Source: Pictodentalium vernedei (taxonomy: Eukaryota; Mollusca; Scaphopoda; Dentaliida; Dentaliidae). From it: 64,000 nt of DNA. Position 1 is the first letter of the stretch. The number at the start of each line of letters is the position of its first letter. The notes under the pieces are model-generated. The model saw nothing but the letters and a program-made list of their open reading frames with translations. It had not been told where the DNA came from and searched no databases. The position numbers and the translations under genes are program-made. Below are positions 50,501 through 61,504 of this stretch, piece by piece. The DNA is taken from contig CM062290.1 of assembly GCA_031216915.1 (NCBI GenBank), forward strand, positions 385,064,718 to 385,128,717, given 5' to 3'.

Positions 50501-50506
50501 TATATA

Positions 50507-50771
50507 CAGTTAAAACTAGAAGTCCTGTAATGAAATGCGCACAAATAGCACGTCGATCTGCGCATTAATCTATGCGTTATGACCATAGTAAGGCTATCAA
50601 ATTCTGTACATATGGTCTGTGCACAAGCAATGTTTCAGCCAAGGTCCTTTGGCAGAAACATTGCCTGTGTTTACTATGAGTAACCAGAAGAACCTGCCAT
50701 GCTTTGTTCCCGTATGCTCAATTAAGCCTAGATAAGCGCACAGTTCATGACAGGACTTCTAGTTTTAATTG
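50507..50771 (+). mobile_element. F element, TA-flanked
   Basis: TA (50505-50506, 50772-50773) encloses CAGTTAAAACTAGAAGTCCT and AGGACTTCTAGTTTTAATTG. The GC-rich hairpin tip and part of the right arm are deleted compared with 35979-36291. Confidence 0.87.
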
Positions 50772-51039
50772 TATGTTGTAGAACAACTTGCTCACCAATC
50801 CTTGTTTAATCAATAATCTTAAAAACAAAAAAGATATGTGAAAATTAGAGCCATTTGAAATTCGATTAGCTTTTGAATCTGTTCACTGATTCCATTTGAT
50901 TCAAAACCATCTCAATTATTCGAAACTCTTCGAATCTCAGAGAGGTTGGGATTTCAAACATCCCTCTACTGACAACTTTCTGAAGATGAAACCTCATCCA
51001 GCAGTTTTTTCTGTGAAACTACACTGACCATACCCAATC

Positions 51040-51760
51040 TAACTGGGTGAGATCGCAGATATTGCACTATGTCTAGTTTGGACAATATATCGCCCCTTAG
51101 ATGGAACAATGCACTATTTGCAATGCTGTAGCATTGCAGACTGGGCCTTGTTCTACACAAGGGATGATTAGGGCTGTCACAATTTTTTAATTTAGGAATT
51201 GATTAATCATCGTAAATAATCGATAATAATCGATTAATTGTACCTAGATGACCTACCCCCCTCCCTCTCTTTGAAGTCGTTAAAAATGAAGTTCAAGTCA
51301 GATGACCTACCTCAGGTAAACAACAAAGATGATCCTCTTTCAGGTGCATTCAAAGCTTTGATGTTCTGAACTTTCAAACCGTCAGTGTAATAATCAAGAC
51401 CAGTCATCAGTTGCAAACTTCGCAAGTTCGCAACTGCCAACCGGTCTGGATTATTACACTGGCAGTTCAAAAGTTCAGAACATCAAAGTTTTGAATGTAC
51501 CTAAAAGACAAATGCTTCTAATTGCTTCTTGAGGTTTAACGTCGATATTCTTGGTCTTTTATCTTTAGAAACGGTAGTTTTTTCATCAATTTTTTTTAAT
51601 TATTAAACGTCTAAAGTGGGGTAAAATTTACCGATTTTTCGACAACAAAAAATACTAATCGATTTTGGCATGACTGATCGACAATCGATTAATCGTAACA
51701 GCCCTAGGGATGATATATTGCTTTTCCTTCGACCACCTTGGTGACATAATTTACATTTGA
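51040..51760. mobile_element. Hairpin element split by a hAT-like insertion
   Basis: CAATATATCGCCCCTT and TTTGCAATGCTGTAGCATTG lie left of the insert. AAGGGATGATATATTG is formed across it, giving a hairpin with a tip like that of C elements (AATGCTAAAGCATTGC). The outer borders are not defined. Confidence 0.55.
51169..51706. mobile_element. hAT-like element, exact 8-bp TSD
   Basis: GGGATGAT lies at 51161-51168 and 51707-51714. Ends TAGGGCTGTCACAATTTT and AATCGTAACAGCCCTA, with subterminal ATCGATTAAT words in both halves. The centre is a 160-bp hairpin (51345-51505, AAGCTTTGATGTTCTGAACT and so on). No transposase ORF. TAGGGCTG ends with 8 bp duplicated are typical of hAT. Confidence 0.9.
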
Positions 51761-51914
51761 AGCTAGTCTCATTGCTAAGATAATTGTGGAATGAGTTGTC
51801 ACCACCAGAATATTGAGAACAGAAAATGTCAAAACTCACTGTAGTAGTGATCCATTCAAAGCGATAGCTTCTAGTTTGAATCTCACAAGGTCAGTACCCT
51901 GTCCTATTTGGTTG

Positions 51915-52322
51915 TGTAACAGGAGAAGAGATAAGTGCAGGAGCCGGGGTTCAAACCGTCGACCTCTAGCACACAAAGCGACCGTTTTACCACGAGACCA
52001 AGAGATCCGGACCAACCAGACTGGTTGGTAAATGGCCTTGAAACCTCGACTGCCACACTACTCTTCCCTTCTTTTTGAGATTGACCCACCACGAATCTCA
52101 CCCCAGATTCCACCCCAGGGTGGTCGAAACATCCACCATTCTTCACCACAGCGTCCACAATGCCACCAACTGCTGAGGATAGGACAGGAGGAGAGATAAG
52201 TGCAGGAGCCAGGGTTCGAACCGTCGACCTCTTGCACACAAAGCGACCGATTTACCACGAGACTAAGAGATCCAGACTAACCAGACTGGTTGGTAAATGG
52301 CCTTGAAACCTTGACCGCTACA
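51915..52322 (-). mobile_element. TRIM: miniature LTR retrotransposon, copy 2
   Basis: On the minus strand the 5' LTR starts at 52322 (TGTAGCGG), the 3' LTR is 52057-51915 (143 bp, TGTGGCAG...GTTACA), and GTTG flanks both sides (51911-51914, 52323-52326). A polypurine tract AAAAAGAAGGGAAGAG precedes the 3' LTR. The LTR/PBS junction has been deleted, joining CTGTCC to ATCCTCAG. The tRNA-like block in the LTR is well kept here, with TGGTAAATCGG and the B box GGTTCGAACCC. Confidence 0.8.
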
Positions 52323-52326
52323 GTTG

Positions 52327-52719
52327 TAATGTTCATGAAAGTACTTTGAACATCAGGCCCATACACTGGCCCATGCCGACGTTTCTACAAGGAATACCAT
52401 TGACCGGCATATGAATAAATTGCTCCTTTCAGAAACAAGTGACAAGTCCGTGTGCTCATAATTGTGGTTCAATGGTGCGAAATAACTCAGTACTCATATT
52501 GACACCAGATTCTCATAGGCAATAGAAAGCACTAGTATGATGACTGTAGTATTGTTACAAATGGGAAGTGGATTCGGTTTATGATTCAGTTCAGTTTCAA
52601 ACCTTTTGCCTGATTCAATTCGAGATTTGATTTTGGATAAAAATCATGATTCGCCAGACCCTAATGAAGATGCCTTATATTTTGGAAAGGCTTGTTTCAG
52701 CTGAGATACCATTCCTGAG
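52327..52719. other. Unexplained, hAT-like fragment
   Basis: 52570-52665 has CAGTTCAGTTTCAAACC, TGATTCAATTCGAGATTTGA and ATTCGCCAGACCC, reminiscent of the ends of the element at 32377-32949. The rest is single copy. Confidence 0.4.
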
Positions 52720-52983
52720 CAACCCTGGAAATAAGCAGACATCTCATCTGCAGAATGAGGTCCACAGAGGGCAAATTTGGTGATGCTACCCCGCATAGCA
52801 GGGTAGCATCACCAAATTTACCTTCTGTGAACCTCAAATTTGAATCAAGGTCTCAGACCTGAACAGAAAGAAGTACCCAGAGGGTAAATTGGGGGATTCT
52901 AGCCCACTATATGGGATAGCATCAGCAAATTCACCCTTTGGGGACTTCATTCTGCAAATGACAGATAACTTATTTGCACTTTG
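52720..52983 (+). mobile_element. Q element (hAT-like MITE)
   Basis: Ends CAACCCTGGAAATAAGC and TTATTTGCACTTTG are decayed. Flanks TTCCTGAG / TTGCTGAG are an 8-bp duplication with one change. The hairpin GATGCTACCCCGCATAGCAG-GGTAGCATC is intact. Confidence 0.78.
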
Positions 52984-53435
52984 TTGCTGAGAATATGAAA
53001 CACGACTCTGCTGAATAAGTGAATATTGATACAAATGTAAATCAGCAGAGTTTGTATAGATTTTATCCTGAAATCTTAAAAGACTGTCAAGAACATAAGT
53101 GAACCTTTGAACTCGATTGTTGAATTGGACTATTTCCATCAAATCAGATGCATTAGGCATGTTTCTTTTAATGAAATTAGCATAGCTGTATGTGTTTCTG
53201 TTGAATAAATTAGCATAATGGGTCCCCATGATTTCATTTACTCTGACACTTTCTTAATGGTTGCACTCTGCAAGAAAAAAAGTGTCAGTAAAACAAAGTA
53301 TGTAAGAGTATAAAAAAGGCAGGATGTAAGACAGTCAAAATGCCATCTAGATTCACAGTGGATCTGGATTGGTTTAATTGTCCTTCATAGGTTTCAATGA
53401 TGTAGTATTGATGATTGGCTTTGGATGAGGTGAGG
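52984..53435 (-). other. Single-copy sequence with an exon-like minus frame
   Basis: A minus-strand frame starts ATG at 53229 and gives about 85 residues before running into the Q element. Upstream on that strand is a good acceptor (CACTTTTTTTCTTGCAG, about 53289-53273). All frames close soon after that acceptor unless the ATG is used, so a 5'-UTR/start exon is the only coherent reading. Composition is Asn/Tyr/Gln-rich and unfamiliar. Confidence 0.2.
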
Positions 53436-53448
53436 TATTGTTCAAGGG

Positions 53449-54032
53449 GGAGCACAGTGGCTCAGTGGTTATGGAATCAAACTCCAAACCGAAAGGACCA
53501 TGGTTCGATCCCCACCAGGGGTAACTGTGCTGTGCCCTTCACCCTCAACCCTTTACCCAACGCAGAAGAGTTTAAGATTTATTATTTTAAATACCGTTTT
53601 TAAAATTGTTTCAAAAAATTTCAACAAAACCATATCATGTGACCCCTCTTTGGAACGAGCTCGGTGAGCTCGTTCCAAAGAGGGGTCACATGATATGGTT
53701 TTGTTGACAGTTTTCAAAAAATATTATTTTTCCAGCTAATGAAATTGCATATTATGCGGGCGGATGCGGGCGATTCGTTGGGTAAAGGGTTAATCCCAAT
53801 TGCCCACATGGGGGCACAGTGATGCTGTATACTAAGGCGTACTGCACGTCGATGGTGCACTTGTTCCAAACAATGCTAACCCTGCTTGTGTGGAGTTAGT
53901 ATGTTGGGAAGTCTGACAGTTGCCCACCATTGCTCGGTGGTTCTCTCCGGGTACTCTGACTTCCTCCACTTGTAAAACTGTCTGACACGATGTGACCCTG
54001 GTCGAAAATGTTGTTAAATCCCAATAAATAAA
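53449..54032 (+). mobile_element. SINE-A, full length, split by a TH1
   Basis: The head GGAGCACAGTGGCTCAGTGG has a B box GGTTCGATCC, the body continues after the TH1 insert at CCCAATTGCCCACATGGGGG, and the tail is AAATCCCAATAAATAAA. A perfect 13-bp duplication TATTGTTCAAGGG (53436-53448, 54033-54045) encloses SINE plus insert, so TH1 came later. Confidence 0.92.
53549..53789 (+). mobile_element. TH1 hairpin MITE inside SINE-A
   Basis: CCCTTTACCCAACG to CGTTGGGTAAAGGG-TTAA. The intact SINEs read ACTTAATC at this point, giving the TTAA target. The left TTAA has mutated to TCAA. The hairpin tip is GAGCTCGGTGAGCTC. Confidence 0.92.
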
Positions 54033-54230
54033 TATTGTTCAAGGGTTTTTCAGCCAGATGGTATCATTTTAGCTGCTTCTGGCTGTTGGAATGTTTTTTG
54101 AAACATGTTTTGTTATTCTGCAAACTAGTTATGACACCACAGTAGAACCCTGTTAATTAAATGGACAATTTTCCAAATGAAAAATATTCAATTAACAGGC
54201 ATATACAATTAAAGAGGAATTTGATCATTT

Positions 54231-56031
54231 TTAGCTCAACTTTGGCGAAGCCTAATTTGAGCTTATGCCATGGCCAGTTCGTCCGTCTGTTCGTCAACAA
54301 TTCAATACGGCTCAGGCTAGAGGCCGTATTTATGAACCGATCTTTACGAAAACTTCTTGGGTACCTTTGTTATGACTGTGGGACGAGAACAAGTGTTTTT
54401 TGGGTCCGATCCGAAATTCAAGTTGGCCGCCAGCCGCCATTTTGTACCGACGATGCAGAAATCTGTTTTTTGTACAGAACTTCCATATGAAAGCACTGAT
54501 TTGAATAATTTTTTGTATGAATGTTTAGTACCATGGGATACATCACATATAATACGGCTTTTTTCTCGTACGTAAATTATGCAAATTAGACTAACTTTGA
54601 TGTATTTAGTGTTACTTTCAGCACTGTAAGTGCAAATGCCACTACGGCTCGGGCTAGAGGCCGTATTTATAAACAGATCTTTACGAAACTTCTTGGGTAC
54701 CTTTGGTATCACCGTGGGACGAGAACGAGTGTTTTGGGGTGCGGTCCGAAATTCAAGATGGCCGATGGCAGCCATTTTGTACAAAATTAGGTGCAATTTG
54801 CACAGAACTTCCATATGAAAGTGCTGACTTGAATAATTTTTTGTGTGAATGTTTAGTACCATGGGATACATCACATATAATACGGGTTTTTTTCTCGTGC
54901 AGAAATTATGCAAATTAGATGAACTTTGATTTTTTCAGTGCTACTTACACACAGAAAGTGCACATGTCAATAAGGCTCGGGCTTGAGGCTGTATTTATGA
55001 ACTGATCTTCACGAAACTTCTTGGGTACCTCTGTTATCACCTTGGGATGAGAACGAGTGTTTCTGAGTGCGGTCCAAAATTCAAGATGGCTGCCAGTGGC
55101 CATTTCGTACCGAAATTAGGTCTAATCAGTTTTTTGTACACAACTTCTATACGGCTCAGGCTAGAGGCCGTATTTATGAACAGATCTTTACGAAACGTCT
55201 TGGGTACCTTTGTTATCACCGTGGGATGAGAACGAGTGTTTTTGGGTGTGGTCCAAAATTCAAGATGGCCACCAGCAACCATTGTGTACCAAAATTAGTG
55301 CAATCAGTCTTTTTGTACAGAACTTCTGTATGAAAGTTCTGATTTGAATAAATTTTTGTATGAATGTTCAGTAAAATGGAATACATCACATATAGTACGG
55401 GTTTTTTTCTCGTGCAGAAATTATGAAAATTAGATGAATTTTGATTTATTTAGTGCTACTTATACACTGTAAGTGCACATGTCAATACGGCTCGGGCTAG
55501 AGGCTGTATTTATCAACCGATCTTCACGAAACTTCTTGGGTACCTTTGTTAACACCTTGGGACGAGAACGAGTGTTTCTGAGTGCGGTCCAAAATTCAAG
55601 ATGGCTGCCAGTGGCCATTTTGTACCGAAATTAGGTCCAGTCAGTTTTTTGTCACAACTTCTATACAGCTCGTATTTATGAACTGATCTTCACAAAACTT
55701 CTTGGGTACCTTTGTTTTCACCTTGGGACAGGAATGAGTGTGTTTTGGGGTGCCTTTGTTATCACTGTGCTATGAGAACAAATATTTTGGGGTTCAGTCA
55801 GATCCACTCTGGGATTTCTTTTCTAGTTTAGCATCTGACTGTCACCCACCTTTACAATACTTTACCTATACATTTGTTACAGGCTACGGCCAGTATTCAT
55901 GTACAGACCGTTACAATACTTTATATGTACATTTGTTATCAGGTCATTACCAAGATGTTTGTCATTGCTGTGTCACATACTATACATGTACATGTCTTGA
56001 CAAGTTGAGCTACAGTGTCATTGACACTTTC
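54231..56031 (+). mobile_element. Helentron-like element with ~336 bp units
   Basis: The left end TTAGCTCAACTTTGG with GTCCGTCTGTTCGTC and the right end GACAAGTTGAGCTACAGTGT-CATTGACACTTTCA are subterminal inverted matches, with the 3' palindrome AGTGTCATTGACACT. Units with TACGGCTCGGGCTAGAGGCC and AAACTTCTTGGGTACCTTTG start near 54306, 54642, 54972, 55149, 55487 and 55671, alternating full (about 336 bp) and short (about 180 bp) lengths. The 189-codon minus frame here is repeat-derived. Confidence 0.75.
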
Positions 56032-56118
56032 ATTCTATATTCTATTGTCAAAATGAGCATTTATTCTATTAAATCATGTTTGACAGAGCTCTGTCAAGCA
56101 GGATATAACAGAACAAAT

Positions 56119-56482
56119 GGGAGCACAGTGGCTCAGTGGTAGACTGTTGGACTTCTATGCTAGAGGTCCCAAGTTCGATCCCAGTCCGGGACGACCCACG
56201 TTGTGTCCTTGGGGTGGCACTTTATCCTGGCTGCCTACATGGGGGCACGATGATGCCATGTACTAAGGCATACTGCTCGTCGATGGTGCACATGTCTTCA
56301 GCTGCTGTAACCCTGCTTGAGCGGAGCTTGAACAGAGTTAGAATGTTGTGGAGCTGACAGTTGCTGGTCGATGCTCAGTGGTTCTCTCTGGGTACTCCGG
56401 CTTCCTCCACCTGTAAAACTGCCATGGTCATGATTAGCCATTGTGCATAAGTATGTGACCTTAAACACCAATAAATAAATAA
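56119..56482 (+). mobile_element. SINE-A, full length, tRNA-derived head
   Basis: The head GGGAGCACAGTGGCTCAGTGG has a B box AGTTCGATCCC and the tail ACACCAATAAATAAATAA. A perfect 14-bp duplication ATAACAGAACAAAT (56105-56118, 56483-56496) lies within the P host. Confidence 0.94.
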
Positions 56483-56620
56483 ATAACAGAACAAATTCCT
56501 ATTATTGAACCTAAAGAGGCCAAACAGGTCTATAAACATCAGGAATTCAGTGGTTGTCAGTAGTTTTTTTATATGTTATTTTTTTTTCAATTAACAGGAA
56601 TTTATTACATGCCTGTTCTA

Positions 56621-56929
56621 TGTAATCTCCATCTACAATAACACTGAACCATGCAGAAAATGAAAATCTGTTCCACACATATGTGCGGAATGGAAATCGT
56701 TGATGGAATGTTTTTAAATAGAAGTGAAATTTCACTGGAATATTCTACAAATAGTGCAATGCAATTACAATTTGAACTAGAGAAACAGAATTTACTGCAT
56801 CCAGTAAATTCAAGTCTGTGTGAAAGGGTTAAAGTATCAGGAATAAACTCTACAGAAAGAGAATTTATGGAGGCGTATCTTCTGGTGTAAAATATTTTTT
56901 TAACAAATCAGAAATGGGTTTTCGTTAAC
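56621..56929 (+). other. Single-copy sequence with a 79-codon frame
   Basis: A plus frame (56651-56890) starts MQKMKICSTH and ends EREFMEAYLLV. It has several NS/NR motifs and no domain I recognise. No splice signal is obvious. Confidence 0.25.
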
Positions 56930-58195
56930 AGTATTTACAGATATTCATACAGGAATCAGAACAATTTTTATAAGAAACCAGAAAAGGCATATATGTGACC
57001 AGCATTCAAAGGGTTCGATACACGAATCAGAAATGGACAATTTTGGCTTTGCCCACTAATTTGAGTGATGAATTACATTCATAAACTTTAGAAATACATT
57101 AAGGTGTAAATGCATTTCCCAGTCTTTCTGAATAATATGCACTTGATGACCTCATTCAGGTGGACCGTATATTCAATCTCCAGCACTTTTTAACTCAGTC
57201 GGTGTAGTTCCATGTCTACATTTACACTGAAGAATGAGCGCAACCCACTTTGAAATAATGTCTCAACCAACTTCAGATCTGTCATCTGTCATTCAGAGGG
57301 AAAGGGTGAAAAAAACATAGATGAGTGCAAACTGGTTATTGTTAACCTGCATGCCAAAATGCATCGAGATAGGACGATCCGTATTTGAGTTGTCGCGCTG
57401 ACAAAGGGTGCACAGACTCTATGTCGGAGATATTGTCATAAAAACCTTAAAAACCCCAAGAGCTCATTTGAAGGCCTGCTCATAAAAGAGCATCTAGTGA
57501 CATAAACAAGGCATACATAAAACTAGAACTTCTCTAATAAATTAATTTTAAACAGTCATAGCACTAGCACAGTTAACAGTACAGTCAACTATGTCAGTAT
57601 TGCATATTTTACCAGCATCCTGACAGTATACAATTACATGTACACTGGAATTCTTCATGATCAAGTTGTTTGTTTTTATATTAACTTGGTTTGGGAATTA
57701 ATTCTGTACAATGAGATTAAATAAATAGATCATGTTATTGTATGTGACAGTCACAGCTTTCTCCTTACTGCTTTTTGTGAAATTCTTTTATAGAGAAAAT
57801 ATTCATACAGGAATCAGAACAATTTTTCTAAGAAATCCGAAAAGGCATATATGTGCACATCATTTATAGGGTTCGATCAAGGAATAAGAAATGGACATTA
57901 CTGCCGCTGCCATTTGTTTGAATGATGAGATACATGTATAATCTTCAGAACTGCATTAACTGGTATAAAATGAAATTCCTAATAGGTCGAAAAAGTATGC
58001 ATTTAATGACCTCTCTTGACCGCACAGAGGTGGACCACATTTTGAACCTCCAGCAAGTTTCAACTCATTTGGTGTAGGTACCATTACTATAGGTCATACC
58101 AAACCTGATGTATGAGTATAAACTTCTTTATAAATATTGGCTCCACCAACTCCGGATCTGCCATATTTGTAGATGATGGCAAATGTTCATATTAG
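56930..58195 (+). repeat. Two diverged array-type units (~860 bp apart)
   Basis: ATTCATACAGGAATCAGAAC, AGGCATATATGTG, GGGTTCGAT, AGAAATGGACA, ATGACCTC and AGGTGGACC recur in order at about 56941-57260 and 57802-58100. Between them ATGCATCGAGATAGGACGAT parallels ATCAACGAGATAGGGCTATT at the end of the 59520-61500 array, so the two repeats are related. Confidence 0.6.
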
Positions 58196-58197
58196 CA

Positions 58198-58565
58198 AGG
58201 CAGTGGTGGCTGAGTGGATAAGTGCGCTGGTCTCTCATGCCAGAGGTCCCGGGATCGATCCCCGGTTGGGAAAGTTCTCGAGGTGTCCGAACACTCTCTG
58301 TCAGCATCAATTGTGGGGTTGATGCTGTCACAGCGTATCGTCCTATCGGGTGGGGACGTAAAATGGCTGTCCTCTGTGCGGAGAGAGACACACTCCGTGC
58401 AGGCTAAAGATCGCTTCGCAGTATTCGAGAAGAGCTAGGCCACGAAGTTGCCGCTATGAAGGTCATCCCACACACCTACGCCATTGGGCCAAGGAGAAGC
58501 GTTAATATAAGTTGCATAACTTGTTCACCAATCCTTGTAAAACAAATAAGATTAAATAAATAATG
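58198..58565 (+). mobile_element. SINE-C, tRNA-derived head
   Basis: The A-box-like TGGCTGAGTGG and B-box-like GGGATCGATCCCC are in a tRNA-like fold order (GCGCTGGTCTCTCATGCCAG as the anticodon arm). A GC-rich unique body (TCGAGGTGTCCGAACACTCT, GGTGGGGACGTAAAATGG, CGTGCAGGCTAAAGATCGC) and a tail AAGATTAAATAAATAA follow. No similarity to SINE-A beyond the promoter. Confidence 0.75.
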
Positions 58566-58789
58566 ATGAAGTGCATGCATGGTACCTCTGGAAAATATAT
58601 TGCAAGTAAAAAGGTTCAGTAATGTTGGAATGTAGACGTTGAAAGGCCTTAAAGACCCCACGAGAGCCTGTCTGAAGACTTATTGGCATTGTCAAAATAC
58701 CGAGGTCCCATCTATATCCATGTGTGTTTAGAACAACACTGTGAGAATGGAAATGGTTTTCATTATTCTCAATGATTTTTTCGAAGAGA
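58566..58789. other. No recognisable feature
   Basis: Single-copy sequence. Confidence 0.3.
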
Positions 58790-58855
58790 GGTGCGCCATC
58801 GAAGTGCAGTACGCTTTAGTACACAGCGCCACCCTGCCCCCATATTAAGATCTTC
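58790..58855 (-). mobile_element. SINE-A scrap
   Basis: GGTGCGCCATCGAAGTGCAG, TACACAGCGCCACC and TGCCCCCAT are an internal piece of the SINE-A body. Confidence 0.7.
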
Positions 58856-58901
58856 AGAGGGTTAAAATATTCGCTTTAAATATTCCATTTTAATCCTTTA
58901 A

Positions 58902-59083
58902 CCCTTTACCCAACGAATCAGCCGCATCCGCCCGCATAATATGCAAATTGAGAAGTTGAAAAAATATTAGTTTCAACGAGTGGTCCCATGTTATTTATGG
59001 TTTTGTTGAAATTGTTTGGAAAATTTGAAAAAAAATGATATTTGAAATAATAAATTTTGCTATCGTCTGCGTTGGGTAAAGGG
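58902..59083 (-). mobile_element. TH1, central hairpin deleted
   Basis: TTAA-CCCTTTACCCAACG and CGTTGGGTAAAGGG-TTAA are intact, but one long arm and the tip are gone (only TTTCAACGAGTGGTCCCATG remains). The orientation is as in 42861-43100. Confidence 0.85.
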
Positions 59084-59088
59084 TTAAA

Positions 59089-59415
59089 TGGGGGCGCAGT
59101 GGCTGAGTTGGCAGAGGTGCAGGCTGCAAGTCGAGCGGTCCTCACTCTGTCCTTGGGCAAGACACTTCACCCCATTGCCCACGTGTGTGCATGGTGGCGA
59201 TGTTTACTAAAGCGTACTGCACATCGATGGTGCACCTGTCTTCAACCAGTGCTAACTCTGCTTGTGTGGAGTTAGTATGTGGGGAATCTGATAGTTGCTC
59301 GCTGTTGCCCGGAGGTTCTCCCCAGGTACTCTGGCTTCCTCCACCCGTAAAACTGTCCTGGTCATGGTAAACCACTGTGCAGAAATATGTGACATTAAAC
59401 ACCAATAAATAAATA
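59089..59415 (+). mobile_element. SINE-A, tRNA-derived head with deleted B box
   Basis: The head GGGGGCGCAGTGGCTGAGTTGG leads through GGCTGCAAGTCGAGCGGTCC and jumps to TGTCCTTGGGCAAGACACTT, so the B box is deleted. The tail is AACACCAATAAATAAATAA. It begins right after the TH1 right TTAA. Confidence 0.88.
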
Positions 59416-59427
59416 ATCCTTTAAAAA

Positions 59428-59515
59428 TGAGCTCATTCCAATGAAGGGTCATAAGCTATGTTTTTCAAGCAAAAATGAAAAAGTAATTAAAAGTTGAATA
59501 GACATTTCTGTGTAT
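59428..59515 (+). mobile_element. TH2 right-arm remnant
   Basis: GAGCTCATTCCAATGAAGGG, TCATAAGCTATGTTTTTC and AAAATGAAAAAGTAATT. Confidence 0.6.
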
Positions 59516-59519
59516 AAAG

Positions 59520-61500
59520 CTGGCCGGTTTTTGAATCTCCATCGAGTGTCAACTCGTTTGGTATTAGTCCCAGGTGCATACATCATACCATGCTTGAAGC
59601 ATGACCCACTTTCACAAATTTTGGTCACACCAACTTTTCACGTAAAAATGGATGTATGGACTTCAGGAATGTTTTAGAGAGTCAAAACATGTGATTTCCA
59701 GCAATTCTGAAAAAATGCATTCAATGACCCCAGGTGACCTCCGTGACCTTGACCCACATTTTTGAACCTCCATCAAGTGTCAACTTATTTAGTGTTGGCT
59801 CCAGGTCCATGCATCACACCATGCTTGAGATATGAGCGTGACCCACTTTCAAAAATTTTGGCTACGCCCACTTTTTTTTACGTCAAAATGCATGTGTGTA
59901 TGTCAGGAATGCTTTAGGGGGTCAAAAAATGTGATTTCTAGCAATTATGAAAAATGCACTTAATGACCCCTAGGTGACCTCCGTGACCTTGACCCATATT
60001 TTGAATCTCCATCGAGTGTCGACTCATTTGGTGTTGGTCCCAGGTCCATACGCCATACCATGCTTGAGATATGAGCGTGACACACTTTCAAAAATTTTGG
60101 CCACGCCCACTTTTTTTACGTCAAAAAATGCATGTGTGTATGTCAGGAATGCTTTAGGGGGTCAAAAAATGTGATTTCTAGCAATTATGAAAAATGCACT
60201 TAATGACCCCTAGGTGACCTCCGTGACCTTGACCCATATTTTGAATCCCCATCGAGTGTTTACTCATTTGGTGTTGGTCCCAGGTCCATACATCATACCA
60301 TGCTTGAGATATGAGCGTGACCCACTTTCAAAAATTTTGGTCACGCCCACTTTTTTATGTCAAAATGCATGTGTGTATGTCAGGAATGCTTTAGGCTGTC
60401 AAAAAATGTGATTTCTAGCAATTATGAAAAAATGCACTTAATGACCCCTAGGTGACCTCCATGACCTTGACCCATATTCTGAATCTCCATCGAGTGTCGA
60501 CTCATTTGGTGTTGGTCCCAGGTCCATATGTCATACCATGCTTGAGATATGAGCGTGACCCACTTTCAAAAAGTTTGGCCACGCCCACTTTTTATACTTC
60601 AAAATACATGTGTGTACGTCAGGAATGCTTTAGGGGGTCAAAAAATGTGATTTCTAGCAATTATGAAAAAATGCACTTAATGACCCCAGGTGACCTCCGT
60701 GACCTTGACCCATATTTTGAATCTCCATCGAGTGTCGACTCATTTGGTGTTGGTCCCAGGTCCATACCTCATACCATGCTTGAGATATGAGCGTGACCCA
60801 CTTTCCAAAATTTTGGCCACGCCCACTTTTTTTACGTCAAAATGCATGTGTGTATGTCAGGAATGCTTTAAGGGGTCAAAAAAGGTGATTTCTAGCAATT
60901 ATGAAAAAATGCACTTAATGACCCCTAGGTGACCTCCGTGACCTTGACCCATATTTTGAATCTTCATCGAGTGTCGACTCATTTGGTGTTGGTCCCAGGT
61001 CCATACGTCATACCATGCTTGAGATATGAGCGTGACCCACTTTCCAAAATTTTGGCCACGCCCACTTTTTTTTACGTCAAAATGCATGTGTGTACATCAG
61101 GAATACTTTAGGGGTCAAAAAATGTGATTTCCAGCAATTCTGAAAAATGCACTCAATGACCCCTAGATGACCTCCGTGACCTTGACCCATATTTTGAACC
61201 TCCATTGAATGTCGACTCATTTGGTGTTGGTCCCAGGTCTGTAGGTCATACCACGCCTGAGATATGGGCGTGACCCACTTTCAAAACACCCCTACAGACA
61301 CCCCCGATACCCCAGGAATCTGAAAAACATAGGTGGCCGAGAACTTCTGGCTGTCTATCAGCATGCCAAAAATCAACGAGATAGGGCTATTCGTTTAAGA
61401 AGAAGAAAAAAAAAAAAAAAAAAAAGAAGAAAAAAAAAAAAAAGAAAAAGAAACCGTGCAAAAACAATAGTCTGTGTGTTTCACACAGACTAATTACTGG
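59520..61500 (+). repeat. Tandem array, ~239 bp unit, ~7 copies, with terminal hairpin
   Basis: GACCTCCGTGACCTTGACCC recurs at about 59737, 59978, 60218, 60456, 60695, 60934 and 61170. Units carry CATCGAGTGTCGACTCATTT, ATGAGCGTGACCCACTTTC and GGCCACGCCCAC. The array ends in ATCAACGAGATAGGGCTATT, a purine run (61400-61452) and GTCTGTGTG-TTTCACACAGAC, a 3' hairpin that I associate with Helitron-like ends. Repeated 60-112 codon frames are unit-derived. Confidence 0.9.
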
Positions 61501-61504
61501 TGAT

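Larger units (their letters stand above)
54140..56620 (-). mobile_element. P element hosting a Helentron-like element and a SINE
   Basis: P parts are 54140-54230 (CAGTAGAACCCTGTTAATTA...), 56032-56118 (TTATTCTATTAAATCATG, TTTGACAGAGCTCTGTCAAG) and 56483-56620 (AGGTCTATAAACATCAGG, TTTCAATTAACAGGAATTTA). Their order matches an inverted P copy, with the right end lost. Confidence 0.7.

Noticed and set aside
50966-51830. Minus-strand ORF continuous across the hAT insertion once it is removed
   Set aside because: The sequence on both sides forms a hairpin of a C-like MITE, so the open frame is a by-product of the palindrome.
54344-54913. 189-codon minus-strand protein
   Set aside because: It lies wholly in the tandem array of the Helentron-like element and repeats internally with the unit.
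60214-61111. Repeated 60-80 codon ORFs starting MTSVTLTHIL
   Set aside because: They recur with the 239-bp unit and are not conserved in a way that suggests coding.
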